Source: Isoetes taiwanensis
Lineage: Eukaryota; Streptophyta; Lycopodiopsida; Isoetales; Isoetaceae
Direction of reading: 5' to 3'
Length of the DNA: 64,000 nucleotides
Assembly (NCBI GenBank): GCA_021234155.1
Contig: JAJEKV010000014.1
Coordinates: forward strand, 6,647,563-6,711,562
The notes under the pieces were generated by a model. It saw nothing but the letters and a program-made list of their open reading frames with translations. It made no database searches and was not told the DNA's origin. Made by a program: the position numbers and the translations under genes. Below, one piece after another: positions 21,449 through 32,333 of this stretch; position 1 is the first letter of the stretch, and every line of letters starts with the position of its first letter.

Positions 21449-22172
21449 GCTTGAAGCTTACCAGAGACAAAGAGTTTTCTGCCTAGAAAAGAAAGCAACC
21501 GTTATCGGAAGCGACGGACCTTTCCCCTTCGCTTTTTCCCTCCAGAAAGGGAGGTAACTGCCAATGATAACTCCCTCCCTCTCCCAAGAAGAATTTCGCC
21601 TAAGATTTGACAGACCGTGCACAGACGCTACAGAAAATGCAGATCCTAGAAGACTAAACCTGACCCTACCCTGACAAGCCCCCTAGATCTGGCACGGGGC
21701 CCAAGAAAAACACTAATTGGAGACCAAAAACCTCCACACCACCGTATCAAGATCACTGATATGTTGGGATGGCTGGAGGTCGAAAAATGTCGCCCAGTGG
21801 AATATTGGTTCGATCCCGAAATCAATAGGGGCACTCATGGTGAATAGATTTCGTTCAAATCTGTTGCCCAGGGCTAGGTACGGCTGAGAATTGTGAACTG
21901 CAACTCTTAAAGAACCTGGTCTATCAAAACAAAGAATACACAAGAAAAAAGAACTAAGGCCAAATCTGCAAAAGCCAATTCTAGATTGAGAATTTACTGC
22001 AATGGAAATCAAATTTTCTACAGCAACAACAGCATCCTGAAGTTCCAGGGGGATGTTACTGATTCCCAACCCCTGGAGAACAGCTTCAAGCAAAGCCTCA
22101 TCCATCGGGGTTGGGAGGTTTTCCCTGGAGCCAGGCGCACGGTTCAAGGCGCTCAACGTTCATTTTTTCCGC

Positions 22173-22186
22173 ACCCTTACAATATC
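22173..22186. repeat. LINE target-site duplication, right copy
   Basis: ACCCTTACAATATC, identical to 15343-15356, directly 5' of the LINE leader. Confidence 0.95.
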
Positions 22187-23151
22187 ACAATCGGAAAGTT
22201 CTTTTCCAAAATCTTTTGTGTATTTGCTTGTTTTTCATCAATTTGTAGCAAATATGGACTATCTGCTTGGATTTCTTCTATATAAGCTGGGACGTAATCT
22301 TAACTCCATCGTCTCCTGCTGCTTGAATCACCATAGCCAGAATTGTTTATAGAAGGCAAGGACAAAAGGAAAACTTGATTGTCGATTTGCAAAAACATAA
22401 GATGGAGTAGGAAGAGTCATGAGCAGGAAATTTTGAAGTAGATAAGATGCAGATTATATTGCCTGCACAACATGTAATCCGGAAGCCATTGAGCCAATTG
22501 TCATTCAAGACTATGATATGTGGCATCACCAAAAAGCCCCACTAAAAAAAAATGACTCGATTATATGCAAATGGGACTCTTATGTTAGTTTTAGTACGAA
22601 AAAAATTGTAAGGATTTAGGAGGTCGAGATTTCAGACTTCGATTTAGGTAATAATGGAAAGATACTATCCTTATCAACAATGCACTTGAAGGACCCATTC
22701 CCATTTGAATCATCACAAAAATGTTATGGGTCATTTTTTCAAGTATAGGTGTATTTTCAAAATTTTCTATTAAAAATGTTGTTGATGGCTGGTTGTATAT
22801 AACACTGAATAGTTCAACTCGATTATGAGTCCTTGATATTGTACAAGCTATGTGGCAATATAAAAATGTGCCACCGTAATAAAGCTAGACATGCCGTGCA
22901 GAAATAATATATCCGTTCGCAACCCGGTTAAAATACCGAGTTTCCAGCCCCGCTTGGTCATGACTCCTGCATTACGTCTGTCATAGCTCATGACTTCGAG
23001 TCCAAATCAAACAAAATTGGTGCTGTTGGAAAGCCCTTTTAGAGACTTTTCTAGTGATATCAAATTTGACCATGTGCAGTCAAGATTTAGCAGAGCAAAC
23101 AATAGATTTCCATCCATATGTAGGGTCAGGTCAATTTGACGTTTGATTTTG
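22187..23151. other. Intergenic, no gene seen
   Basis: AT-rich. Near 23043-23105 a stretch beginning CTTTTCTAGTGATATCA recurs in diverged form near 24720-24780, indicating an old dispersed repeat. Confidence 0.45.
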
Positions 23152-23250
23152 GGTTGCCCCTAGGGGGCAAGCCCTCGTCCATGTGGATTTATGGCATATT
23201 CCAGGTATATGCCAATATATGTCAGGAATATGCCAATGACTGCTCCAAAC
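23152..23250 (+). repeat. Dispersed repeat, copy 1
   Basis: GGTTGCCCCTAGGGGGCAAG, CCTCGT, ATGTGG, TTTATGGCATAT, a TATATGCC-rich core, then TGACTGCTCCA. The same word order occurs on the minus strand at about 44292-44195. Confidence 0.7.
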
Positions 23251-26200
23251 TTACTATCGGGTGTAAATTGGCGGTGGCCGCTGTTGTTGGGCAGCCACTT
23301 TGAAAACCGACTAACCGATTGTCACATCCATTTTGGTGCCCTTCTCTTCAATTCTTTCAAATATGGCAGCGGATTTGGTCCAGAATATGGGGCCTTTGCT
23401 GGAACATCGACCTGCAGAGAATGTGGAAGTCTAATAGAGAAGGATTGGGTGCCATGTCCAAAGGAGTTGGGTTCCGACAACCAGATAAAGAGAGCGCCCA
23501 GCTGCTGAAGCTGTTCCGACCACCTAGTCCCAAACCATATAGCCAATTTTTATATTTCTCATTTTTCAATCTGGGCTCTTCAGCTTTTGCAGCAGCTAAG
23601 CCCATTTCCTTCTCCGATTTTTACATTACTGATCTTCTCTGACTGCCCATTACTTTGGGTTCCCTAAAACTGGAGGCCAATCTTGCAAACAGAAAAGCTT
23701 CAAAAATGGGTCGAGTTCATGCGTTTTGGCCACCAGAATCTAGAAAGGGATGCACCCATTTGTCTTGATGTGTAGAAAAGTAAAAAAGAATGGTCGTTTT
23801 TGACCATTTGATGCGAAAAGCTCAGCAAAAAGGGGTTTTTGTTTGCAGAGTGGAGCTGGGAGAACACCATTGCCAGAATATCTATAAGGCGAAAGGCGCT
23901 TATTTAGCAAGCTTTTGGATACCAGCAGCAGAGGTATGCCCAAAACCTTCTTTACTTAATGCTTAGTGATGTCTTTAAACTCATCGGCTTTGTATAGGTT
24001 GTGGCAGATTGAAGATTGTGATGCTTAAACCTTCTCCATAAGCCAAGTATTTCCTTGAACTAGGGCTTGAATATGGAGAGATGAAAATGCTTCTTCACAA
24101 GTTGTGCCAAGCCATGCAATCTCTCATGATTCATAACCCCTTTGATTGAATTGAAGTTTTAGATGACCATCTAGTTAGATTGCTTGCCAATTATTCAAGC
24201 TTGGATCCAGCAAACCAGGCATATAAGAAAATAACAATACCTACAGTATATATATGCACTGTCGTCATTCTGGCAAATAACAATTTGAAATAGGGGATGC
24301 ATCCATTGAATTGTACAATAGAGTGCAAAAGCTTGTGCCTAAAGCTTTGTAGCCTGACCTGCTTAATATTTTACAGGTGAAGATGCTCCAGAAGACCCAG
24401 CCAAACAATAAGATATTTGAGTGTTTGCAGCTCCATGGGCTTCGATTTAACAAAGCTTTATTCCGTATCATTGTATTCAGTTCCAGGTTGCCAAAGTTTT
24501 TGGCTGAATTTTGAAAGATAAAGGTAGTTCGTCTGGCTACAGAGAATTTTGTTTCCAAATGTTCAGGGTTATGGATTTCCACATGCTTAGTTAAGTTAAA
24601 CATGACTTTGAACTATGATTTAAGCCGCTTCACCCTTCGGCCATGGAGGGCAATCCTCCGTGCGTAGCACCTTATTATTATAGCTCTGTTTAAGGTGAAA
24701 TTTGTACCTATAAAAATCTTTTTCTAGTGATATCAGATTTGACAACTTTTGGTTAAGATTTAGGGGAGGAAATAACAAATTCCAGCTGGATCATCAGGCA
24801 GATTCGCTGGATTGTTTCTAAATTGTTTTGTGCCTGAAGTGGCAATAGAAGAAAACCTTATGATAACAGGCACTACCGCAGATGTTAAATAACACGGCAT
24901 TTCAGCATCAGCCTGGATCTCCAGAATGTGTGTTGGATTATACATCGTATTAGCCAAGAGCAAGAGCTGCAGACATGATCAGGTGTTGATCTTAGACATA
25001 TTACAAGATGTGGACTTTTAGGGCACAACTATAAACTTGAGTGCCGAACATTGGGTTAATTTTATGATTTCTTTCTCCTCCACAGTTGAAATAGAACATA
25101 CTTGTGTATCAAGGCCAGCATGTACACTTACAATGAATGCAATACTACAAACCAAGGAGCCATTCTCGTTAGTTCAAATGCCACATGTGGATGCAACAAT
25201 GCAGATTGAGGAGACACCATCAATAATTCCAGCACTCCAGGCGGATGATATAGTGCAAACTGAGAAGTTGGATGCAACAATACGATGGAGGAGCCAGGGC
25301 CTCAATTACCTGATCAACACACAGAAGATTGTTATTACGTAATGTTGGATTGCCAGAAAGAGAGGAGATGAAAGGGAAATAAGAGGCAGCAGACTTCTTC
25401 TCTACCATCATGCATGTTCATATCAAAGGTATTGTAGCTGCTTATCAAACATGTAAGCCACGGGCAGGTAAGCTTATTTTTCCATTTTGCAAAAGCTTCT
25501 TCCAGCTGTGCATAGCTACTTATTTGAAGCCAAACTCATGAGCTTTTGTGTCTGCATTAACTATGACAATCTACCTCACTAGGACAAGGTTGAAAGTTCA
25601 AATGAGGTATTCGCATCCTAGGCAGCTCGAGGCTGTGAACTTTCTGTAAGTCTAAATAAAATAAGGTCTTCACAAAATTATGTTTAAGAACTAAAAGGTG
25701 CGATTGTAATTGAATAAAAAAGAAATGCATAACACGAGTGATCATCAAAGTTCCAATTATGGCTTTGCAACATATGGACAAAGCAATAGGAAGTATCAGT
25801 AATAAACCACAAGTATACTTGCATTTATCTATAAACAGCAAATGTGTCAAGGAGCACTTGTCTGTAAATCTTGAAGTAGCAGGGAGCCCATCTGTGGCAT
25901 CATATGGTTTTACTAGCCTTTGCACTATATCTTAAGCTTTAATTTTAAAGTTGATAGCTAAAACATGCATATGGTTGATTAAAACATATGGTTGTCCACA
26001 ACTAAGATAGGCATATGGTACATCAATATGGTGTATTGTTATGTTAAAAGGATATGGTTGATTCAATATCCATAGCTACAATAGGCATATGGTAGATCAA
26101 TAGGTATAACAGATTATGGTGTAAATCATAATGGATTATAGTGTGAAGTTATATTTAAAGGAATCTGTTATATTAGAAATTTTAACAGAACGGATCACGT

Positions 26201-26324
26201 GTGAAGGTAAGTTTAATGGAATTGGTTATAATACTAGCTAACATAAACAATGGTATAAACCAAATCTTAAGTTTCCCCTAATTAAAGATAACTAGCAAAT
26301 AGTACATTAAAGATTTAGTTTAAT
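23251..26324. other. Intergenic, no recognised gene
   Basis: A minus-strand open stretch at 23605-23322 has plausible protein composition in two overlapping frames, but no family is recognised. A 101-codon ORF at 25037-25342 has an ATG but no domain. Around 25960-26100 the words CATATGGTTGAT and ATAGGCATATGGTA recur imperfectly. I cannot support a gene here. Confidence 0.35.
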
Positions 26325-26373
26325 CCCCCTCCCCCAAAAAAAAAAAAAAAGGGAGGGCGGGGGGGAGGGGGGG
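26325..26373. repeat. Homopolymer-rich low-complexity tract
   Basis: Consecutive C-rich, A-run and G-rich blocks within about 50 bp. Confidence 0.9.
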
Positions 26374-27405
26374 CTTAACTTATTGCAGATGCAAGGGGTT
26401 TTCAGGCAGAGTCCTTGTAAGTCTATTGTAAAAGACGAATACATTATACTTGAGTTTCCAAACTAGCCATAGCTGGCCGTATTTCCTATTTTTGTATGTA
26501 GGAGCTTTTATACCTAGATGCCGTAAAACATATTGCCAATATGATGGAAGGTAATGTAAGTTTGGTTTTGCCTCATAGATTTTGCATGTGTTTTAGCACA
26601 TCTATTTGAATGCATGCTTTTCTATCTAAATACATGTTGTTCTAAAGATTTACCGTCATTGTTCGATGCTCTACAAACCACTTTTTCATCTTGGTATAAA
26701 TTCTTTTACCCTTGATGGTTGTAGAATGCCATGTTACAGGAAAGAAAAAATACAAAAATTTAAAATTGTTCAATTGTTTTCAGCCCTAGCAATATAAGAG
26801 ATCTTGATATTCTTTTCAGTTGAGTTGGGATTTGCATCCTACTGCTAAAAAGAAAACCCTATCCTGCTACTCAGGCTTTAAGCAGAAAAGAAGTGGAATG
26901 TCGCCAACAACAAAAATCCAACTACATACATTTCTGTATGTGTATTATGATGCTCTGGTAGCCTATGAATATTTTTGAAATACTGTCAATGTGTCCACAA
27001 ATATGTCAGATGAAAGAGCTTTTTAAAACTTAACATGACATTGCTTTGAAGACAAGCATTATTGTGCTTCCATGCATTAGAATTGTTGCCTTCAGAAGAA
27101 TCCAGCAAGATTGACGTATCTGAAGACATAGACTAAAATGTGTCTTTAGTACATCATGTCATCCATCCATTGGCATACTTTCTAGTAGTAACTATATCTA
27201 GCCCAAAGTTGACCTAAAGCTTCTGCCCTGACTACCATAATGTAGAAGATTCAAACTACTAGAATCCAAGCTCAGAGCCAACTTCCAAGTTCACACCTGA
27301 TACATTTTGTGGTTATGTAGCAGTTCCAAGAGCTGGTTGTCGATAAGGATTTGATAGGTAGAGGGCTATATCAGATTTAACCAATGACAGAAATTCCACA
27401 TCAAA
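26374..27405. other. Intergenic, no gene seen
   Basis: AT-rich, short ORFs only. Confidence 0.5.
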
Positions 27406-27720
27406 TTACCTCCGTATGATGGTTAAATTAGATGCAATTATATAATGGCGGTGAGTGCAGCCCTCTGAAGAATAGAATAGAATAGATTTTTTAACGTCCA
27501 CGGAGACCAATAGGTTATGGGACCCATACAATGGGCTAGTACCTATCTCGTGTAGAAGAATATGATATAAGACTGTGGATTTTACTCCAAGTGCTTGAGC
27601 TAGGAAGGCTTTTTGTACATGCTCCAACTCATTCCAGGTGGCAAGAGATATCGTCGAGCCCCGTACTTTGATCCTGTATAGTCCTGAGGGATTCACTTCT
27701 ACTATAGGTGGATATGCCAT
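27406..27720 (-). mobile_element. LINE 3'-end relic with (TTCTA)n tail
   Basis: The minus strand reads TATGGGTCCCATA, then TTGGTCTCCGTGGACG, then TTAAAAAA and tandem TTCTA units. The same tail occurs at 48757-48815. Its ORF ends ...LVSVDVKKSILFYS, matching the ...LVSVDDKNNSILFYS end of the copy at 48.8 kb. Only the 3' tail can be assigned firmly; the upstream part of this 104-codon ORF is not recognised. Confidence 0.65.
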
Positions 27721-28533
27721 CTGTGTTACTCGTGTAATCCAAAAGTATACAACACATTTATATCAAAACCCCTTGTAATAAGACTAGTCAATTGCAAAGA
27801 AATGCAACCCATATCATATATTTACATGCCAAAAATAGGGATAGAACATACATATTGTTATGACGGTTTTGAACATGGCTGCTTCTAGCAATTCTATCAA
27901 CTATGGGGCTTAGTGTAAACTTTTTCTATCTGCTAGTTCCGCATGTTTCTCTTTCACAAGAAAATGCATGCCATAAAATTGAGCCTCCTCCTAATTTTGT
28001 ATATTGGTAATTGTATCTCTTAGCTACATTCTTTTGTATAATGAAGCTATGGGACCATGTACATGAATCCGGAAAAAAAAAAAATCGAGTATTACTGAGT
28101 TTTGCATCAAGACCATAGAGGCTTTGCACTTCAAAGATACAACTATAAATTTTTTGGATGCTCAAAAAACCTTATTCACTAATTACTTTGTAAATATGAC
28201 CTACTATTTATAGTTTGCCATATTTCTAGATGAATTTGCCACTCAAAGTATGCCACAATTTATCACCCCAAAAAGGTTCACTCAAATGTTTTTTTTTCCT
28301 AGGCTGCACCATATCTTGCCAACAACTATGCCAAACTCTTTGAACTTCCCCACATTTCATTAAAAATCCACCAAGCTTAAGAATTTGGGCGTCACTCATA
28401 AAAGGTCGGACCACCTTTTATCAAATGTTCACCAAAACATGCCATGTATGGGTAAGAACATGTTAGGGTGTACCACTTTTGGCACCTCCCAAAGTACATA
28501 CCTTGAGGACTTAATAGCTAAGTAGTCCTCAGG
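27721..28533. other. Intergenic, no gene seen
   Basis: AT-rich, short ORFs only. Confidence 0.5.
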
Positions 28534-28578
28534 GTTTTTTATTTATATTTTCAAAAGTTGAAAATATAAATAAAAAAC
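28534..28578. repeat. Perfect 21-bp inverted repeat, 3-nt loop
   Basis: Left arm 28534-28554 (GTTTTTTATTTATATT...), right arm 28558-28578 is its exact reverse complement, loop AAG. It is AT-rich and would fold into a tight hairpin. No gene lies nearby, so a terminator role is not suggested. Confidence 0.9.
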
Positions 28579-29698
28579 ATATTACTGCTCAATTTAAGAT
28601 GAAAATAGTGATGTTAGAAACAAGAAAGAATGTAATCACATTCAACCTTCATGTTTAATTTGACCTTATCAAGCCCTCAAAGCGCTCAGTGTTTGAGTAC
28701 TTTTCTGGGCCTGAATAGATATAAAAATTGGCACACCCTAACATGATCTCACCCGTATCTTATAAGAAGTTCGCCAAATAATATTTCATATAATAATATC
28801 ATACCTCTCCACACTTAGCTTTTCCACATTTAGTCAAAGACTGTTAAACTTAAGACTTTTGGTGTTATGTACAATTATAGGGACAGGGCTCATATGGCGT
28901 GTTGTAAATTGTTCCATAAGCTACGGCTTCATATGGACATTAAAATACCATTTATCTATCTATCTAAATCTCACTCCTGTCTCCCAAAAATTTGTTTTAG
29001 AGACAAATATAGAAACTCACTCAAACCTAGATGAGGCTCTGCATTTTTTGAATGTCATGCACGCATGTTGCAGTCGTCTCTAGGGTTTCCCTTAAGGGGC
29101 AAATACTTGCTACTTGCTATATTTGAGTGTTTTTCTAAAAATGGATATAAATCTTGAGTAGGTTTGGTATTAAATATTTCTTTTTATTATCGCCCAGTTC
29201 AAGGTCGCCCTGAAGATGATGGCGAGACCTATTCACCTAGATCTTGACAAGAGGTCTTCATATTCAAGGTACATTCACCTCTTGCCTCCAGTAACCGCTG
29301 CTTAAGGGTATTAAGAAATTGAGTTTGGCCATCTGAACATATAGACAAATTTCAAAAGTTTATAAAACTTACATGGATTGATTGTTATTCCATCCGGTCT
29401 TCTTTATTAGATAGTGGCTACGTATGTTGAACTTCTAGGCGTCATTCTTTACCGTTTTTACGTATTCACATGGTATTGACGAATTTATTCTTTCTTATAT
29501 GTTTCTCCTCCCATTATGCACTAATTCATGTCAAAAATGGGTTCAACATGCAACTTGGATGACCTGAACTTGAACATTCTGTTCCTTAACCGTCAAGGTA
29601 AGTGGGTCCAGATTCCTGCCTTATATAAGACCATTCTTATCAAGAATGAAAACTCGCTGCACAAAACCTATAGAATTTAGTCATTGCTTACCTTGACG
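28579..29698. other. Intergenic, no gene seen
   Basis: AT-rich, short ORFs only. Confidence 0.5.
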
Positions 29699-29834
29699 TA
29701 GTGGAAACGAGAAGGGGTCAGGCATTCTTGCCATTCTCCTGACCTGCAAAATCCGGTTGCGCCTCAATGGCGCTCCCGGATTCTGCAGGTCAGGGGGATG
29801 GCAAGAATACCCTCCCCCTTCCCATTCCACATCA
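29699..29834. mobile_element. Foldback MITE-like element, about 136 bp
   Basis: Two arms of about 57 bp with few mismatches (29701-29757 and 29775-29833) face each other around a loop of about 18 bp. Shared words include CATTCTTGCCAT and CTGACCTGCA, and both arms end in ATCCGG next to the loop. There is no coding capacity. Target-site duplications are not clear. Confidence 0.8.
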
Positions 29835-29896
29835 CAAAAAGGACTTTATTTTGAGGTTTGAGGTGACATTTTGTTTACAACATGGATTTTGACAAC

Positions 29897-30390
29897 CGTA
29901 ATAAACAGGAGCCTAAAATTACGTCAAAATTATACTATAATTACAAGGCGTAATGGATACAGAGCGGCGCCGCTTCCCCTGTTTCTTGTGCGCTACTTCT
30001 CCTTTTCTTCAGTGCCCACTCCCGTTCATTCAATTCCCTGGTTATGCCGCTGTATCAATTTTTTCAAGGATTAGTATCATGAATCAGCTAGTTTCAAAGG
30101 TTAATCTTTCATGAATCAGCTAGTCTGGAGTTAGTATGGGATTTTTGCTTCTTCTGTACAGGCTGGGCCGCCAAGAAGTCAAATTTTCTTGCATCATTTT
30201 TATTTACATGCCCAACACTCCGTTTTATGGCCTAAACAGACATTAACCTACTGCCTACGAATGATTCATAGCATGCAGAGACTCTTAGCTTGATTCTCAG
30301 GCATTGGAAACTTGTTTTCATTTGTTCTTCCTTATTATCTGATCACAAGACAACAAATTTGGGTGGAAATTTTAGGCTCCTGTTTATTAC
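29897..30390. mobile_element. Element with 23-bp terminal inverted repeats
   Basis: CGTAATAAACAGGAGCC... at 29897-29919 is the reverse complement of the 23 bases ending ...GGCTCCTGTTTATTACG near 30369-30391. The roughly 490-bp interval has no recognisable ORF, so a non-autonomous DNA transposon is the simplest reading. Its right end abuts the GC-rich foldback at 30386. Confidence 0.65.
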
Positions 30391-30571
30391 GTCCCGTAAT
30401 CTACCCGCGCGGGGGGGGGGGGCATTTCGCCCTCATAGGGCCTCTTGGCGATGCGTACAGCCTCGGCAGCACTCGCGGCTTTGCCGCTCGTGCGCCGCCT
30501 TGGCTGACAGCGCCGCCTCGAGGCCCTGCGGGGCGGAATGCCCCCCTCCTATAGATTACGTAGTCCCTAAT
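30386..30571. mobile_element. GC-rich foldback element
   Basis: ATTACGTCCCGTAATCTA on the left and TAGATTACGTAGTCCCTAAT on the right are imperfect inverted ends. Inside them, a G run with GGCATTTCGCCC faces GGGCGGAATGCCCCC. The very GC-rich interior (CGCCGCCTTGGC, GCCGCCTCGAGG) contrasts with the AT-rich flanks. Confidence 0.75.
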
Positions 30572-32252
30572 ATTAAGAAAGAGGGCGGTTTGCCTATGCT
30601 AATATTAAGATAGTGGGGCTTGCCTAGCTTTTCATACAACAATTTCTCAGATTCTAGCCTGTCCGCGTGCAATGCCACGTCGGTTTAAATAAGTATTATC
30701 CATTGATTTCTGAATTTCCTAATCGGATGGCCAGGAAAATTAGAAACTCTTAAAAATTACTACTCTCTTTTTTGCCATCGGCGTTTTTTCCCCCTTCTCT
30801 CCTCAAATCTGTTGTCGGAATGCTGCTCGGTGAATGCAATGCTGCTATCTTGAATGCGTTAGATGCGTGAATTGGAATCCAAGGATTTGAACAATTTTTC
30901 TTTACAGCAGATCTTCCTCATGTTGCCGTGGAGTCCAATGTTCTGGGGTCCTGTGTTGGACGGGACATTTGCCCCTGGTTTGAGATATAGGTGCTTGTCG
31001 GCCGCTTGTACTCTGGTTAGTCAAACGTAAGAAGACCTGATGACTGCCTTGATTCAAATCCACTTGCGCATGATTTAAATGCAGTTTATTTCACAGCAAC
31101 GGCGGGATTTGCCCTGTACTTAGTGCAAATAGGCTTTGCTTTTGAAGGCTTTTGTGAAGAATGGATGCACGTAATTGTCATTTGGTTCTGTACTCTTTTT
31201 TCTCTTGTATTATCTGATTCATGCGTTGCAGGAACCCAATTTACCTTCTGGAGATTGAATCACTTCAACTGTGTTGCATGTGCAAATTTATCGTCAAAAA
31301 GGTTAGCTTCTCACATTAGATAATGCCATCTCTTTCTCTTCTTAAATTTCATATAGTCCAGCTTATTCACAAAGTTATAATCACAAAGAGGTCAGCTCTT
31401 GGGAGGTCAGCCTGCGATTCAAAAAACAAACATGGCATTTCAAAGAGCTGGATACGATGCTCACATTTAGAAGTTGAGGAGTACTCTGTAAATTCTGTAG
31501 GAAAAGGCAGACGTCCTTTTAAGAACCAAACTGTAGATTTGCAAAGTGGTAGCAGATAGAGGCTCGCTGCTTAGTTATTGTTATCATCAGTCCAGCTATA
31601 ATCTTCATCAACAAGGTTTGTTGTTGCAGAGGCGCAAGCAATAAGATGGATTCCTAACACTATGACTGATCACCGTCATTGCACGAATATGTGAAGAAGT
31701 GTATCTTCAAGCTGGAGAAGCCAATTGTAGTGCATCTGAAGGAGCCAAGGAATTCTTCAATCCAGGTTTTCAACTCTAGAACAAAGTGTTGACTTATGAC
31801 TTCTTATCTCACATGAGTGCTTCATAACTTTCTAATTTATTAAAAAAATTTGTCACCGTGCAACATATATTATTAGTTCTGCTTGACGTAACATATAGTT
31901 CTCTTATGTTTATGGTGTTAAAATCCCACTATCTCATCAATACCAGCACATTCAGATTATTGGTTCTGCTTAACATACCATATAGTTCTCTTATGTTTTA
32001 TGCTTTTGCTCATGGCATTAAAATGTCCCTTATATTTCATATCAATTATTCTTAGATATCAGACATCAAGAGTTGAACAAATGATGTGGCTGACTTAGAA
32101 TTATGGACTGCACACAAAATAGAGGAAGGTACAATCCTTTTATTATAATTCTATTACTGGCATCATGTTATGAAGTAGTTGGTGGTCTGGTAGTTGTAAA
32201 TCGGCAATGAAGTGGATGTGCATTTCGAATAATGCGTCAGGTAATCAATTGA
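30572..32252. other. Upstream region of the PPR gene, no other gene seen
   Basis: Short ORFs only. An imperfect direct duplication with an 80-90 bp period occurs at about 31870-32035 (GTTCTGCTT...CATATAGTTCTCTTATGTTT twice). The PPR promoter and any 5' exon should lie in the right part. Confidence 0.45.
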
Positions 32253-32333
32253 ACAGCCTGTTACATAGCTTTCTTTCTAAACTTTTGCATCTTTATAATC
32301 AAATATCCTCATTTCTTACCAGACTATCCCTGC

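Larger units (their letters stand above)
15357..22172 (-). mobile_element. Full-length L1-type LINE, minus strand
   Basis: A 6.8-kb non-LTR retrotransposon bounded by a perfect 14-bp target-site duplication. From its 5' end at 22172 it carries about 720 bp of leader, ORF1 (21448-19547), ORF2 (19547-15891), a roughly 510-bp 3' UTR and a poly(A) tail (T20 on the plus strand at 15358-15377). ORF2 has an endonuclease, a reverse transcriptase and a C-terminal zinc-binding domain typical of plant L1 elements, and no RNase H. An intact TSD, intact tail and only one stop codon per ORF indicate a young insertion. The leader contains a 147-codon open frame (22156-21713) without recognisable domains. 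Confidence 0.96.

Noticed and set aside
25037-25342. 101-codon ORF with ATG
   Set aside because: No domain, no splice context, and a length expected by chance in 64 kb.
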